Positions 25,266-36,775 of a DNA stretch of 64,000 nt are shown here, one piece after another. The notes beneath the pieces were generated by a model, which saw only the letters and a program-made list of their open reading frames with translations, was not told the DNA's origin and searched no databases. The translations under genes were made by a program, and so were the position numbers. This DNA is from Cunninghamella blakesleeana (taxonomy: Eukaryota; Mucoromycota; Mucoromycetes; Mucorales; Cunninghamellaceae), in assembly GCA_017871115.1 (NCBI GenBank), contig JAFCIZ010000001.1:1469501-1533500 (forward strand), read 5' to 3'. Numbering within the stretch: the first letter of the stretch is position 1; each line of letters begins with the position of its first letter.

Positions 25266-28110
25266 CTATTTTGATGTTCTTTCAGTCAAAGGTCTAATAT
25301 ATTTATCATGATAATCAGGAACGCCAACTGATTTAGGTGCTTGTAAAATAGTTTCGAAGTAAGGTTGATAAATATCACCATCATATTTACCAATAGGAGC
25401 CTTAAGGACAAAATCAGGGAAACCGAATGCATCTGTTAAACCAACGACTTGATAACGAAGAGCCTTGTTAAGATCTAAATAAAGTTGTTCGATATCTTTA
25501 CTTTGTTGAGGAGAGATGAAACCTTCTTTAAAGGCTTCATCGCCGTAAGTATGAAGAGTATGAACACCCCATAAAATAGTCATTTTTTGCATGATCTTGT
25601 AAACGGATGGTTCAATAGTGGCAGGAGGTTGAGGTAAACCAAATTTAGCCATATTGACGGTAAATAAATAAGCGGCACAATGTAATTCACCAACACGAAC
25701 ATACTCCAAAAGTAAATCATCATGAGTGGCGCCAGCCTTTGAACGTTCATTGATGCTGTTAAGACGCTTCACTAAAGTGGCATTAAGGGCTTCTTCAATC
25801 AAAGAAGGATCACGAGCACATAATTTTACATCTTTTACATCCCATTGTTTTAAAGCTATTAATCTTGGTGCATCAGCAATATATTGACAGGAGGATTTGA
25901 ATTTTAATTCGGGGAAGTCATCAAATTCAAGTTTTTGTTGTAAACGGTATAATAAAATTCTTGCTACTTGTTGTAATAATACTACGTTGTCACCACCACC
26001 AGTCTATTTTTATTGATAAATAGGAAAAATATAATAAAAACAAAATAAGAAAATTAGTTCAGCATAAATATGTTTCTATTTTAGGAATTTTTTTTAAAAA
26101 AAAATAAAACTAGAACATTAAAATCACTTACTGTCTAAACATTTGCCATTAAAAAAAAGGAAAAGGTAGGTAAATAATTAATAGATATATAAAAAGTTAG
26201 AAAAATTTAAAATTTAAAATTTAAAAATACATTCATAAAAAATCGTACTATATTCAATTTTTTTTATTCTTTTTACCATGACACCCCAATCATTTGTAAT
26301 AGCACCGATGGCATTGTATTGGTTATAAGCATGACCACCAGCAGATCGGCGACAAGTTTCCAAAATATCAGAAGAATACCAACCAGACAAACCTTTAATA
26401 CTAGCAGAAACACAGTGCATTTCACCCATATGATTAAGATAGACTAAAGGATCTTCAATTTTACCACCAGAAGTGAAAATATTAAAGTTATTTTCAATTT
26501 CAGCATTTGCCGATTTCAACATATACATGAATGAAATAGCAGGGACTAATTTAACATAATGTGATTGATAATCCATGATTTGTTGATTTTTATTGCCTTG
26601 ACGGCGAACTACACCATAACGAGTAGCAATGGTTAATGCTTGAGAAATCATTTGAGTAGTAACAATAATTAAACTAAGACGTTCAGGAATTAAAGTAGCA
26701 TACATTACAGCTGGGTTAGGTGCAGGAGTATAATTACCTTGGCGATCTAAACTGACCCATTTAGCCAACATATTGAATCTTGGAATACGCAATTGTCTAA
26801 ATTGAATCCATCCATTATCAACGCCTTGGTGACCTATTTTATTTATTTATTAAAAAAAGTATAATGATAAATATATGATTAAAATATACCATACATACGT
26901 ATATATATATATATATATATGTATATGTATAAACTTACCAACTTTAGGACCAATATCACCAGCTATAACATTAGGCATTAATTTACCGGTACCTTTTTCA
27001 CGTAATTGAACAACAAACCAATTAAGACCAACATTTTGTCCATTAATTATAGTTTGAGAAATAACTACGGTATGAGTAGCAGTAGAACAAGCAGCACCAA
27101 TATACCATTTTGTACTAGTAAGGGTAGGGGAATCAATAATGAATTCATCAGTATTAGGATCGAAAGTAGCAGTTGTTTCCAATTCACGTAAAGCAGAACT
27201 GTGACCTAATTCGGTCTTTGATTTTTTTTAAAAAAAATATAGAATCAAGTAGAGTTAATTTTTATATTCATTCATAAATATATTTATCATTAATTATTCA
27301 GTATTGGTATTAGTTTTATTTTATATTTACCATAGCAAAACAACCAAAGATTCTGTAATTATCAATGTCATCATTCCATTTATCTTGTTGTTCCTTGTTA
27401 CCAAGCATATTAACAACGTTACGGAAAAGAGAGTCATGAACAAAGAAACGCATGCTAAAAGATTCATTATACATATTTACAGCGATAGCAATTTGGTAAG
27501 CTTGTTCTCTATCATATTTTCCACTTAAAAAGAGTTGAATAATACGACAAATTTGGCCCATTGTACTATAAAAATAGATAAATAAATAATAATATTAATA
27601 TTAATGACAATCAGCATATTTGTAATCAGTCTAACTTATTTTTCAATTTATATATGATAATTTTATTATTTATTTAATTACAATTCACGCATTTCTTCTC
27701 TTGAAAGTTCTAAAAAGTTACGGGGAGGTTGAATAACTAATTCTGGATCTTCTTTAATAATATCATATCCTTTTTTCTGTTAAATAGATTCATAAAGATA
27801 GAATAGGAAAAAGTAATAATAGTAGTAATAAAATATTAATATTTGAATGAATAAACAAAATCAATATATATATATTATTTAAGTGACTAAATTGCTTTAC
27901 CAATAATTCATATTTCTGATCGCTGCCAGCCCAATATCTTGCCAATGCTTCTATGTTGAATTCAGCTTTAGCGCGTTCGGCTGCCATATCTTTAGGTGCC
28001 TGAAGTGACATAGAAGATGGCGAAAGATTTAATTGATTTTTAATTTGGTCTAATCTTGCCAAAGCACTTTTAGCATTAGGATCTTTGGAGTCTTTAAGAG
28101 GAATAACCAT
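25266..28110 (-). CDS. Acyl-CoA oxidase, tandem copy 2
   Basis: Same function and architecture as the neighbouring copy. Exons in transcript order: 28110-27901, 27776-27682, 27565-27331, 27215-26939, 26833-26277, probable 3-nt exon 26134-26132, 26003-25266; 704 aa. Coding exon lengths equal copy 1 except for the last, which is two codons longer. The catalytic-loop Glu is Gly here (TGGGDNVV), and the PER motif with Glu in helix G is conserved. The PTS2-like RLDQIKNQL is at residues 19-27; the C-terminus TERTSK is not a PTS1. Differences from copy 1 cluster in exon 3 and in the acyl-pocket part of exon 5, suggesting different chain-length preference. It is transcribed divergently from the carboxyltransferase gene. 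Confidence 0.93.
26132..26134 (-). other. Candidate 3-nt microexon (one Thr), oxidase copy 2
   Basis: Minus-strand tttag-ACA-gtaagtg lies at the position equivalent to the microexon of copy 1 although the flanking intron sequence has diverged. Branch-like CTAAC and CTGAAC motifs precede the two acceptors. Confidence 0.5.
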
Positions 28111-28927
28111 TGTTAAATAATAGATAAAATAAGTAAATGAGGTAAGAAGGAAGAAAAAGAAAAAAATGGAAAGAGAAATGAAAAACTAAAAAAATGCGGG
28201 GTAAATTTATAATAGCGCAACAAAAAAAAAATATAGACAATCCCCCATTTTTTTTATTTTTATTACTGTGGACCCCAATTCTTATTCATGCAATTTTCTT
28301 TTTTTGTTCTTTTTCCCACTACTCACTTTATGCCCAAATAATTAAAAAAAAAACACTTTAGCCTTTAAAAGCATGTGAAATCTATGATTTTATTATTTAA
28401 GTTGCTACTTTTTCATATAAATATTAATTACCCTTTACTTTTATTATAGTCTTCCACTTTCATTGTATCTCTTATGCACTTGCTGAATTTTATAAAATGG
28501 TCATATATAAATATATATTCGTTCTTTTGTTCTTTTGTTTTTTCTTTTTTATTTTTAATAGTTGAAAAAAAAAAAAGGTTCATATAGTAAATAAGACTAT
28601 AGTAGTTAAAAAAAATATAAAAAAAAAGTATAACCAAAATTCATAATAAAATAGACAGAAGTAGCATATGTATTTGCTTAAATCTATAGAATAATTTTTT
28701 TTACGATAATATCGAGGATAATTTTAAAACCAGAGCTTGCGGAAGTTATATTCTTAATAATTTTTTTCGCCAGCATTTTTTTCTCCACTTCATTTTTTCT
28801 TTTATTCATCTTTTTTTATGTGAGAACAAATAGAAACCTTATTTATTTTATTTTATTTATTGTTCTTCCTTTACTCTTTTTTCTTTTCTTTTCTTTTTTT
28901 ATTATTTTAAAACATATTATTACACCT
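28111..28927. other. Bidirectional promoter region, oxidase 2 / carboxyltransferase
   Basis: An 0.8-kb divergent intergenic region. It contains a GGGGTAAA box near the oxidase start and a T-rich leader before the carboxyltransferase ATG at 28928. An in-frame ATG at 28820 would add a hydrophobic Phe/Leu segment, but this is read from the T-rich leader and is rejected as coding. Confidence 0.5.
28195..28206 (-). promoter_or_regulatory. TTTACCCC box upstream of oxidase copy 2
   Basis: Read on the minus strand as AATTTACCCCGC, about 88 bp upstream of the start codon, matching the box before oxidase copy 1. Confidence 0.3.
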
Positions 28928-30674
28928 ATGACTTCCTCAAAAGCTGCTGAACGATTAAATAACATTACTCAACATTTAAAAGACGAAGCACTTGAACAGT
29001 CAGAATGGAAGGCACGTATATAAATAAAATTAAGCAAAAATAATATTTCTGATATTAACATGTTATATATTATATTATATATATATATATATATATAAAT
29101 CAAATAACTATCTATGAATTTAGGATATTATTTATGATATTAGAAAGCGCCAGGAACAAAATCGTACAGCCGATCCAAACGATCGAGGATATATCCGTCA
29201 AAAGACCCAAGGGAAATTATGGGTACGAGAACGTATTGATAAATTGGTAGATCCAAATACTTTTAAAGAATTTGGTAGTATTGCTGGAGTAGCAAAATAT
29301 ACAAAGGATGGTCAAGTCAAAGAATATACACCTGCTAATTTTGTATCTGGCAAAGCCAAATTGAACCAAAGGGATGTTATTTTAGCTGCTGATGATTTTG
29401 CATTACGGGGCGGCCATGCTGATGGCAGTGTCTATGGAAAGAGTGTAAGTAGCTTATAATAGTATATAATAGCCATAAATCACTCTATTTTGATTATTTT
29501 ATTCTATATTCTTTCTTATTTTTACTTTTATATATTTTTAAAGTTATATGCAGAACAATTAGCACGCCATTTAAAAATTCCTATTGTAAGTATCTATATA
29601 TTTCGATTTCGATTTTATTATTTCTTAACATGTATATAATTATATTCAATTGACGTATAGGTTCGATTAATTGATGGAAGTAGCGGTGGTGGATCAGTAA
29701 CTTTGGCTTTAGAAAAAGGTGGTACAATTTTACCTCCATTAATTGGTATGCATGATATGGTTGCTAGTCTTTCAGAAATTCCAGTGGTTACAGCTGCTCT
29801 TGGTCCAGGTAAATAATAAATTTATAAATACAATCCTTTTTTTTTTTTTAAAAAAAAAAAAATGCTGTTAGCGATTCTACTTGGTTAATTCTTACATATT
29901 CTTTTCATTTCTTTCATTTCACTTTATTTTAATAAATAGCTGTTGGCTTAGGATCACTTCGTTGTACACTTTCGCATTTTTCAGTTATTCCTCAAGATAT
30001 TGGGTCATTATTTAGCGCTGGGCCACCTGGTAAAATAAATCCAATTATTTCAATTATTTTTATACTTGTATTTTCTAATTAATTTTTTATTGTTTAGTTG
30101 TTATTCAATCTACTTTTGAGCAAGTGACCAAAGAAACATTAGGGGGAGCACTTATCCATACAAAGAATGGCAGTGTAGATAATTTAGCAGCCAATGAAGA
30201 AGAGTGTTTTCAACAAATTCGCCAGTTCCTAAGTTATATGCCAACTAATAATCATCAACTTCCACCTCGTATCCAAAATAATAAAGATACGACTGATCGC
30301 CGTGATGATGCATTATTATCAATAATTCCTAAACGTAGACAACGGCCATATCAAGTACGTGATATTTTAACCAGAGTGGTAGATTTAGACTCATGGTTTG
30401 AAATTGGCAGTCTCTGGGGAGATGGAGCAGTATGTGGATTAGCCAGGATGGATGGGTATACGGTTGGAATTATTTCTTTCGATGGTAGTATTAAAGGAAA
30501 TGTATTAACTTCAGCAAGTAGTCAAAAGTTTAGACGTCATATTGATTTATGTAACACCTTTGGAATTCCTATTCTTAATTTTGCTGATTATGCTGGTTTT
30601 GCTGTCGGTACATCTGCTGAGAAAGACGCGTATGTTTTTAAGGGGGGAAATTAAGGGGAAGGAGAGAGGGGGAG

Positions 30675-30715
<41 letters not shown>

Positions 30716-31483
30716 CAAATTATTATCTTTAATGTATCTATCTAGGACGATTCGACATGGATCTACTTTAGCTGCTGCATTATATCAATGTGATGTTCCT
30801 TATGCAAGTGTTGTACTTCGTAAAGTATTTGGTGTTGCAGGTAATAGATAATATAGTGTTATTTCTTTATATATATATATTAATTAACCTTATTAACACG
30901 ATGTTTTTTTTTTATTATTATTATTATAAAAAAATCCTTTAGGTGCTGCTTTTGTGGATAATCGTGTTCCTAATATTCGAGTTGCTTGGCCAGCTGGTGA
31001 TTGGGGTTCCTTGCCATTGGAAGGTAAACTATAAATATATATATATAAGAAAATAATAAAAAAAACAGACGATTTTTTTATTTTTGAGATTGACATGACT
31101 CTTTTTGGCTATTTTTTTTTTTTTTTTTTTATTAACAGGTGGCATTAATGTAAGTGTATATAAAAATAGTAATTCCGACATTTTTTTTTTTTAACTTTTA
31201 TGTATATATACTCATTTACTATTATACTTAGGCTGCTTATAAACGTGAATTGGAAGCTGCTGGGGATAAACGTAAAGAACTTTTCGATAGCATATTGAAT
31301 AAATTTGAAGCTATTCGATCACCTATAAGAACAGCTGAAGCATTTGACATTCCTGAAGTGATAGATCCTCGTGACACAAGACCAATTGTTTGTGAATGGG
31401 TGAAACTAATGTATGAACATATATTACCTACTCGTTTAGAAAGAGTTAAACTGAATGGACCAAGAACTTTATACAGACCATAG
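28928..31483 (+). CDS. Biotin-dependent acyl-CoA carboxylase, carboxyltransferase subunit (PCCB/MCCB-like)
   Basis: Transfers CO2 from carboxybiotin to an acyl-CoA. Ten exons: 28928-29011, 29124-29444, 29544-29585, 29661-29808, 29940-30029, 30098-30629, 30746-30840, 30943-31023, 31139-31149 (11 nt), 31232-31483; 551 aa, normal for the beta subunit. Crotonase-fold halves: N-terminal QGKLWVRERIDKLVDP, ADDFALRGGHADGSVYGKS, LIDGSSGGGSV, oxyanion-type GPAVGLGS; C-terminal GSIKGNVLTSASSQKFRRHI, NFADYAGFAVGTSAEKDA, and VRLAWP-like VRVAWPAGDWGSLPLEGGI (written IRVAWPAGD here). Joining exons 1 and 2 needs a GC donor (AAG-gcacgt). No mitochondrial presequence is evident. Propionyl-, methylcrotonyl- or another acyl-CoA are all possible substrates; the biotin-carrying subunit is not in the window. 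Confidence 0.9.
29837..29862. repeat. Perfect T13A13 palindrome in intron
   Basis: Thirteen T followed by thirteen A inside an intron of the carboxyltransferase gene. One of several T-run/A-run palindromes in the window. Confidence 0.9.
31139..31149 (+). other. 11-nt microexon of the carboxyltransferase gene
   Basis: GTGGCATTAAT is flanked by taacag and gtaagt. It is needed to join LPLEG to AAYKRELE in phase (2+9 nt) and encodes most of GGIN. Without it the frame is lost. Confidence 0.8.
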
Positions 31484-32106
31484 AGATGATTATTATAATT
31501 TTGTTATTATTATTTTTATATGAAATGTTTTTTATTTTTTTATTTTTTATAATTGGTGTCACCACGTGTTATACTTGATGGTATAAGCCTTTTTTTTTTA
31601 TTTATTTCTTACACATGGATGAAACAAGTTGTAATAAAATAATATACGTAGTTATGCAAGATATGGTACTCGAAATACAATTATAAGATGCTTTATTAAT
31701 AAAAGATGGTGACTAAAAAAATCAAGGGGGATAAGATGGTGAACCCATCTTTATTATAAATAAATAAAAAATATAAAGAATAGCTTGTATAGATTAAACA
31801 AATATAAGAGTTGCGCGTGATGTTTTCGCTTAATTTTTTGATTTTTTTGACATAAAAAATATTTCAAGTTCCTCTTTTTTTTCATTCTTTCTCTCTTTCT
31901 TTTTTTTTTTTTTTTTTCTTTTTCTTACCTTATTATTACTATTTTATAATCAAATAACATACTTTTAGATATTTTTTTTTTTTTTCTCCTTTAAATTTAT
32001 TTATTATATACTTTCCCCTTTCTTTTTTCTTTTTCTTTTCTTTTCTTTTTCCTTTTTCCTTTTTTTTCAGTTCTCACGCCTTTCTTCTTTGATATAATCA
32101 CATTTC
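31484..32106. other. Intergenic, pyrimidine-rich leader
   Basis: 0.6 kb with no gene. From about 31868 to 32090 it is strongly T/CT-rich, a long pyrimidine leader immediately before the RNA-binding protein start. Confidence 0.6.
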
Positions 32107-34325
32107 ATGGTCAGTTCAACCAATACTACCAAATCTAATCCTACTGTAGTAGATGCTGAAAATAAACAACCACAATATTATCAACCTCATATCATTCCTA
32201 TAGCTGTTGATCAAAATGGTAATATTATTTCTCCAACTTCACCACCCTATTTACCTTATATAGGAAATTATATTGATACCAGTGGTTCTCCTCTTTCCAG
32301 CAACAATAACAATATTAATAATTCTTATGATCGTAGTGAATCTACATCATCATCTAACAATAATAATAACAACAACAACAATAGTAATAATACGCATGCA
32401 CAACAATCATCATCGCAAAGAACTGGACAACAACAACAATATGCTTATGTTTACCCAATAAGTCCTCAATACTCTGTACAATATTATACAGATTATAATC
32501 AAGCTGCAATTGCTGCTGCTGCCGCTGGTTACCAAAGCTATCCTGGTTCCCCCATTTTACACCCTCAATCACCTCATACAAATCCTACAAGCCCACCTTT
32601 TAGCCCAACCTATCATTTCCAAGGTGCAAATATTACTTTATCTCCTCCAATGCAGGCTTATGTGATTCCTCCACCACCTCCAGGTCATCATCATCAACAA
32701 CCTTTCCCTCCTTTACATATTTCCTCTCCTGTATTAACTGGCCATCATCATCATCCATCGTCTTCTTCTAATAATAATAATAATAATACCGCTCATGGAT
32801 CTCCTCCTCAACATCATTTACCTGGTCCTTATTATCAACAACAACAGCAACAACATCGTTCTAACCATCAACAAAGACAACAACAACATGGGTCAAAAAG
32901 ATCTAATTATCATCATCAACATGAATCTCGTTACCAATCACCCCCTCCCCCATCTTCTTCATCCTATAATAGAGAACAACAACAATTAATCGAAGAGGAA
33001 TTAATAGAGTTAACAAATAACAATGAACAATATCATTCACATAATATGTATGTAAGAGGATTAGCTCCTACTATGACTGACGAATCATTTTTAGAATTAT
33101 GCGCTAGTTATGGTAATGTTTTATCATCAAAAGCAATCTTGGATCAAAAAACAAATGAATGTAAAGGGTATGGTTTTGCCATGTATGAAAATGAAGAAGA
33201 TTGTCTTCAAGCCATTGAAATGTTAAATAATTCAGGTTTACAAGCTTCCTTAGCTAAAGTTGGTCAGGTAAAAAATAATAAACAAAAAAGTAAATAAATA
33301 ATTAAATTTTAGAAAAAGGGTCATCATCATCATCATCACCATCACCATCTTATAGGGATAAAAAATAACAATAATGAAAAAGGAAAAATAAATAAGGAAA
33401 AAAAAAAAATAAACAAATAGTTATATCAATGAAAGTTCCTTTTTTTTTTTTATAACCATCTTTATTTTTATGTTTTATGTTATATAGGAATCTTTTAGTT
33501 CTAAATTAAGAAATCTTCAAGATGAAAACTCTACTAATATTTATATTTCAAATTTACCTTTGGATATGTCAGAACAAGTAAGTCCTTATATATTTAAAAA
33601 GATATAAGATAAAATAGGAAAAAAGATGAAACAATCGATAGTTTATTAATTTGTTATAATTATTTACATTTATTTATTTATTTTAGAAATTGGAGGAATT
33701 ATTTTTACCTTGTCAAACAATATCAAATCGTATATTAAGAGATCCTCATTCAGGTATTAGTCGTGGTGTTGGGTTTGCTAGGTAAATATATAAAAATAAT
33801 AATAAAGTGTGCAATGAAAAAAAAAAGGGGGGAAGGGGATTGATCATTATATTTTATTTATTCATATCCATCTCTTTCTCTTCTTTTTTTATACCCATAT
33901 AAAGATTAACGGATCGATATTCAGCACAAACAATTATTGATAAATTTAATGGACAAACAATCGGAGGTTCCTCTGCTGCATTGCAAGTTCGATTTGCCGA
34001 TTCCCCAGCACAAAAGAAATTAAAACATCAAACCGCTCGTAAACGATTATTTAAAACACATTCTCCTCATGATTTTCAATCCATGTCCGCCATTTCTCTT
34101 AATCAACCTGTTACACCTGAAACCATGCTTGGTCTTGCTTCATCTATTCATCATTTACAACAGCAACAGTCGACCGGAAAAGATATCGCTACTACTACTT
34201 CAACTACTACTACTACTACTACAAATGATGGATTAGTTTCCCCTCCTTCAGAAGAGGATTTAGTATCTGATATAAACAAAAAATTACAAATTAATGATAA
34301 TCATACTTTAGTAAATACTATGTAA
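32107..34325 (+). CDS. RNA-binding protein with two RRMs, RBMS/MSSP-like
   Basis: Four exons: 32107-33267, 33488-33577, 33687-33781, 33905-34325; 588 aa. The first 310 or so residues are a prion-like, low-complexity segment rich in Asn, Gln, His, Pro and Ser. RRM1 (about 315-385) has RNP2-like MYVRGL and RNP1-like KGYGFAMY. RRM2 (about 400-475) has IYISNLPL and RGVGFAR. The NLPLDMSEQKLEELFLPCQTI and RILRDPHSGISRGVGFA order closely resembles animal RBMS1/SUP-26, single-strand/AU-rich RNA binders. The C-tail is disordered with a Thr run. It probably acts in mRNA stability or localisation; the low-complexity arm suggests condensate formation. The RBMS assignment is from remembered motifs. Confidence 0.9.
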
Positions 34326-34685
34326 ATGTACGACGAATTAGAAAAAAAATCCCAGCAAAAACAAAAAAAATAATACTTTATGATTCATTCCCCCCCTTTT
34401 CCTCTTATTTGAACCATTCTCATTTTTTTTTTAATTATGATTATATTCTTTTACAATTACCTATTTTTTTCTTTATATTTTTCATGCTTTTATTTTGACA
34501 TTAAAAATTAAAATATTCAATTACTATATATAAATATATATATATATCAATGTACATAATATACAATACATTTTTAAAGTTAAAAAATGTCGTTGTTTTA
34601 ATTTTTATAATCTTTTTTTAAAAAAGCCTTTTTTTATTTTTGCATTTCTCTTTCTCTTTTATTTTTTATTTAAATAAAATAAAAT
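34326..34685. other. Intergenic, AT-rich
   Basis: 360 bp between two plus-strand genes. No coding or specific regulatory feature is seen beyond A/T tracts. Confidence 0.6.
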
Positions 34686-35810
34686 ATGTCAAACGATAAT
34701 AATTTATTGAATTCAACCAAAATATCAATGGAAGATAATAATAATAAGGATATCATGAATGAAAATCTACAGCAACAACAAAATAATGTCAATGAATCAA
34801 CTGAGAACAATAGTAATAAAAAACGGAAACGTCAAGTAGTAGATCAAGGGCATACTTACCCTCCTAAACAACGTAAACAACAACGAAAGATTGATTTTCG
34901 CGATACAAATGATATTTCTGATGCAAATTATTATTTTGAAAATGGTAAATATATTAATTAACAATATAAAAAGGAATATATATAAATGTATAAATATATG
35001 CAAATAAAGTTTAGCTACAAACTATCAACGCTTTTACACTCTATATTATATTTTATTAGGTCTGCGAAAAGTAAAACCTTATTATTTCAATTATCAAGCT
35101 TATGCTAAAGGTCGATGGCTTGGAAAAACAATACTAGATGTGTTTACAACAGAATTCAGAGATAGAAGTGAAGTTTATTATGTAAGTCAAATAAAAAAAA
35201 CTTATTTTCTCTCTCTCTGTACATATATATATACATTGTTATTGTTGTTTTGATGATATTGAATTATTATATATTATATATTATTATTACTGTTCCAGAG
35301 ATATGCTATTGAGAAAGGTTTGCTTACCATTAATGGAGAAAATGTTACAACGGAGACAATTATAAAAAATGGAGATATTATTGGACATAAAATTCATCGA
35401 CATGAACCACCTGTTATTGATTCCCCTATTAAAATTGTTTATGAAACTGATAACCTACTCGTGGTAGATAAACCTGGAAGTATACCTGTCCATCCTGCTG
35501 GAAGATATAGACATAACTCTGTTGTACACATTTTAAGAAATGAAAAAAATATACCAAAATTATATCGTAAGTTTATATTTCAAAAGATAATAAAAGTGAA
35601 ATGTAGAGAATATATTAATTTGTACATTTTTTTTTATCTTTATTAATATTGATATATTAATAAAATAGCCTCTAATAGACTTGATCGACTGACTTCTGGA
35701 TTAATGCTTATTTGTAAAACATCTCTCAAGGCAGCTCATATGGAGCATGATATGAAGAATGGAAATATACAAAAAGAATATGTTTGTCGTGTGGATGGTG
35801 AATTCCCAAC

Positions 35811-35843
<33 letters not shown>

Positions 35844-36434
35844 TGACAAAATTAATTGTTTTTTATTTTTTATTTTGTATTAAATATTATTATTAGGGAA
35901 GAAATAGTATGTGATCAACCTATAAAAATTATTTCACATAAATTGTCAATGAATTATGTTCATCCGGATGGAAAACCGTGTACAACAATATTCAATCGAC
36001 TTTCCTTTGATGGTACAACAAGCATTGTAAGATGTCGACCAATTACTGGAAGAACTCATCAAATCAGAGTTCATTTAAAATATCTTGGTTTTCCTATCGG
36101 TAATGATCCCCTTTATGGTAATAAAACCTCTTGGGCAAAAACCTTACATATAGGTCAGCCATTATCAGAACAAGATGAAAAACAGTTGGTAGATAAATTA
36201 ATGGAGGCTTCACCTTATCAAACTGGAGTATGGGATGATGGTGATAATGATAAGAAAAAAGACGAATCAAAATTATTAGAAAAAGAAACAGGAGAAAAAT
36301 GTTTAGATTGTAGTGTGGCCCTTCTTCAAGATCCTCCAAGAGATTCTCTTTTTATTTGGTTGCATGCTTGGAAATACAAAGGAAATGACTGGGAATTTGA
36401 AACGGATCTACCTGATTGGGCTAAAGAAAATTAA
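34686..36434 (+). CDS. RluA-family pseudouridine synthase (Pus9/Rib2-like)
   Basis: Isomerises uridine to pseudouridine, in yeast relatives at tRNA position 32. Five exons: 34686-34944, 35060-35181, 35299-35566, 35669-35810, 35897-36434; 442 aa. Asn/Gln-rich N-terminal tail with a basic KKRKR patch, a short S4-like region (KGLLTINGENVTTETIIKNG), catalytic core with VYETDNLLVVDKPGSIPVHP, motif II SNRLDRLTSGLML with the catalytic Asp, then RPITGRTHQIRVHLKYLGFPI and NDPLYG. A linker with Cys-x2-Cys (EKCLDCSV) precedes the end. Unlike Rib2 there is no C-terminal deaminase domain, so it is Pus9-like. Mitochondrial or cytosolic location is undecided; no clear presequence. Confidence 0.93.
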
Positions 36435-36775
36435 TAAAAATCTACACACTTGTTAAAATTATTTATTTTTGTATATTAAAATAAAATAAAATATTATAAT
36501 GTAGATATTTTATTTTTAATGCCGTAAATGTATGCTTTAAAAAAAGTGTGTGTCAGAAAGGGTCAGAGAATTGATAAGTGTAGATTTATTTTTTTAAATT
36601 ATGCAAAAATAAAATCTAGAAAATTTTTGGTCAAAAACTAGGTTTAGATTTTTTCTCTTTTAGTATGGATGAAAATTTAAACCCAGATTTTTTAATTTTT
36701 TTTGAACGCATTCATAAATTTGTTTTTTTTCTTTTTTCTTTATTTTATTCTTTTTTAAAATAGTTTTACTTAATT
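36435..36775. other. Intergenic, AT-rich
   Basis: 341 bp; no gene seen. AATAAA-like strings follow the pseudouridine synthase stop. Confidence 0.6.

Noticed and set aside
28820..28927. Hydrophobic N-terminal extension of the carboxyltransferase
   Set aside because: T-rich leader read as a membrane segment; the family does not need it.
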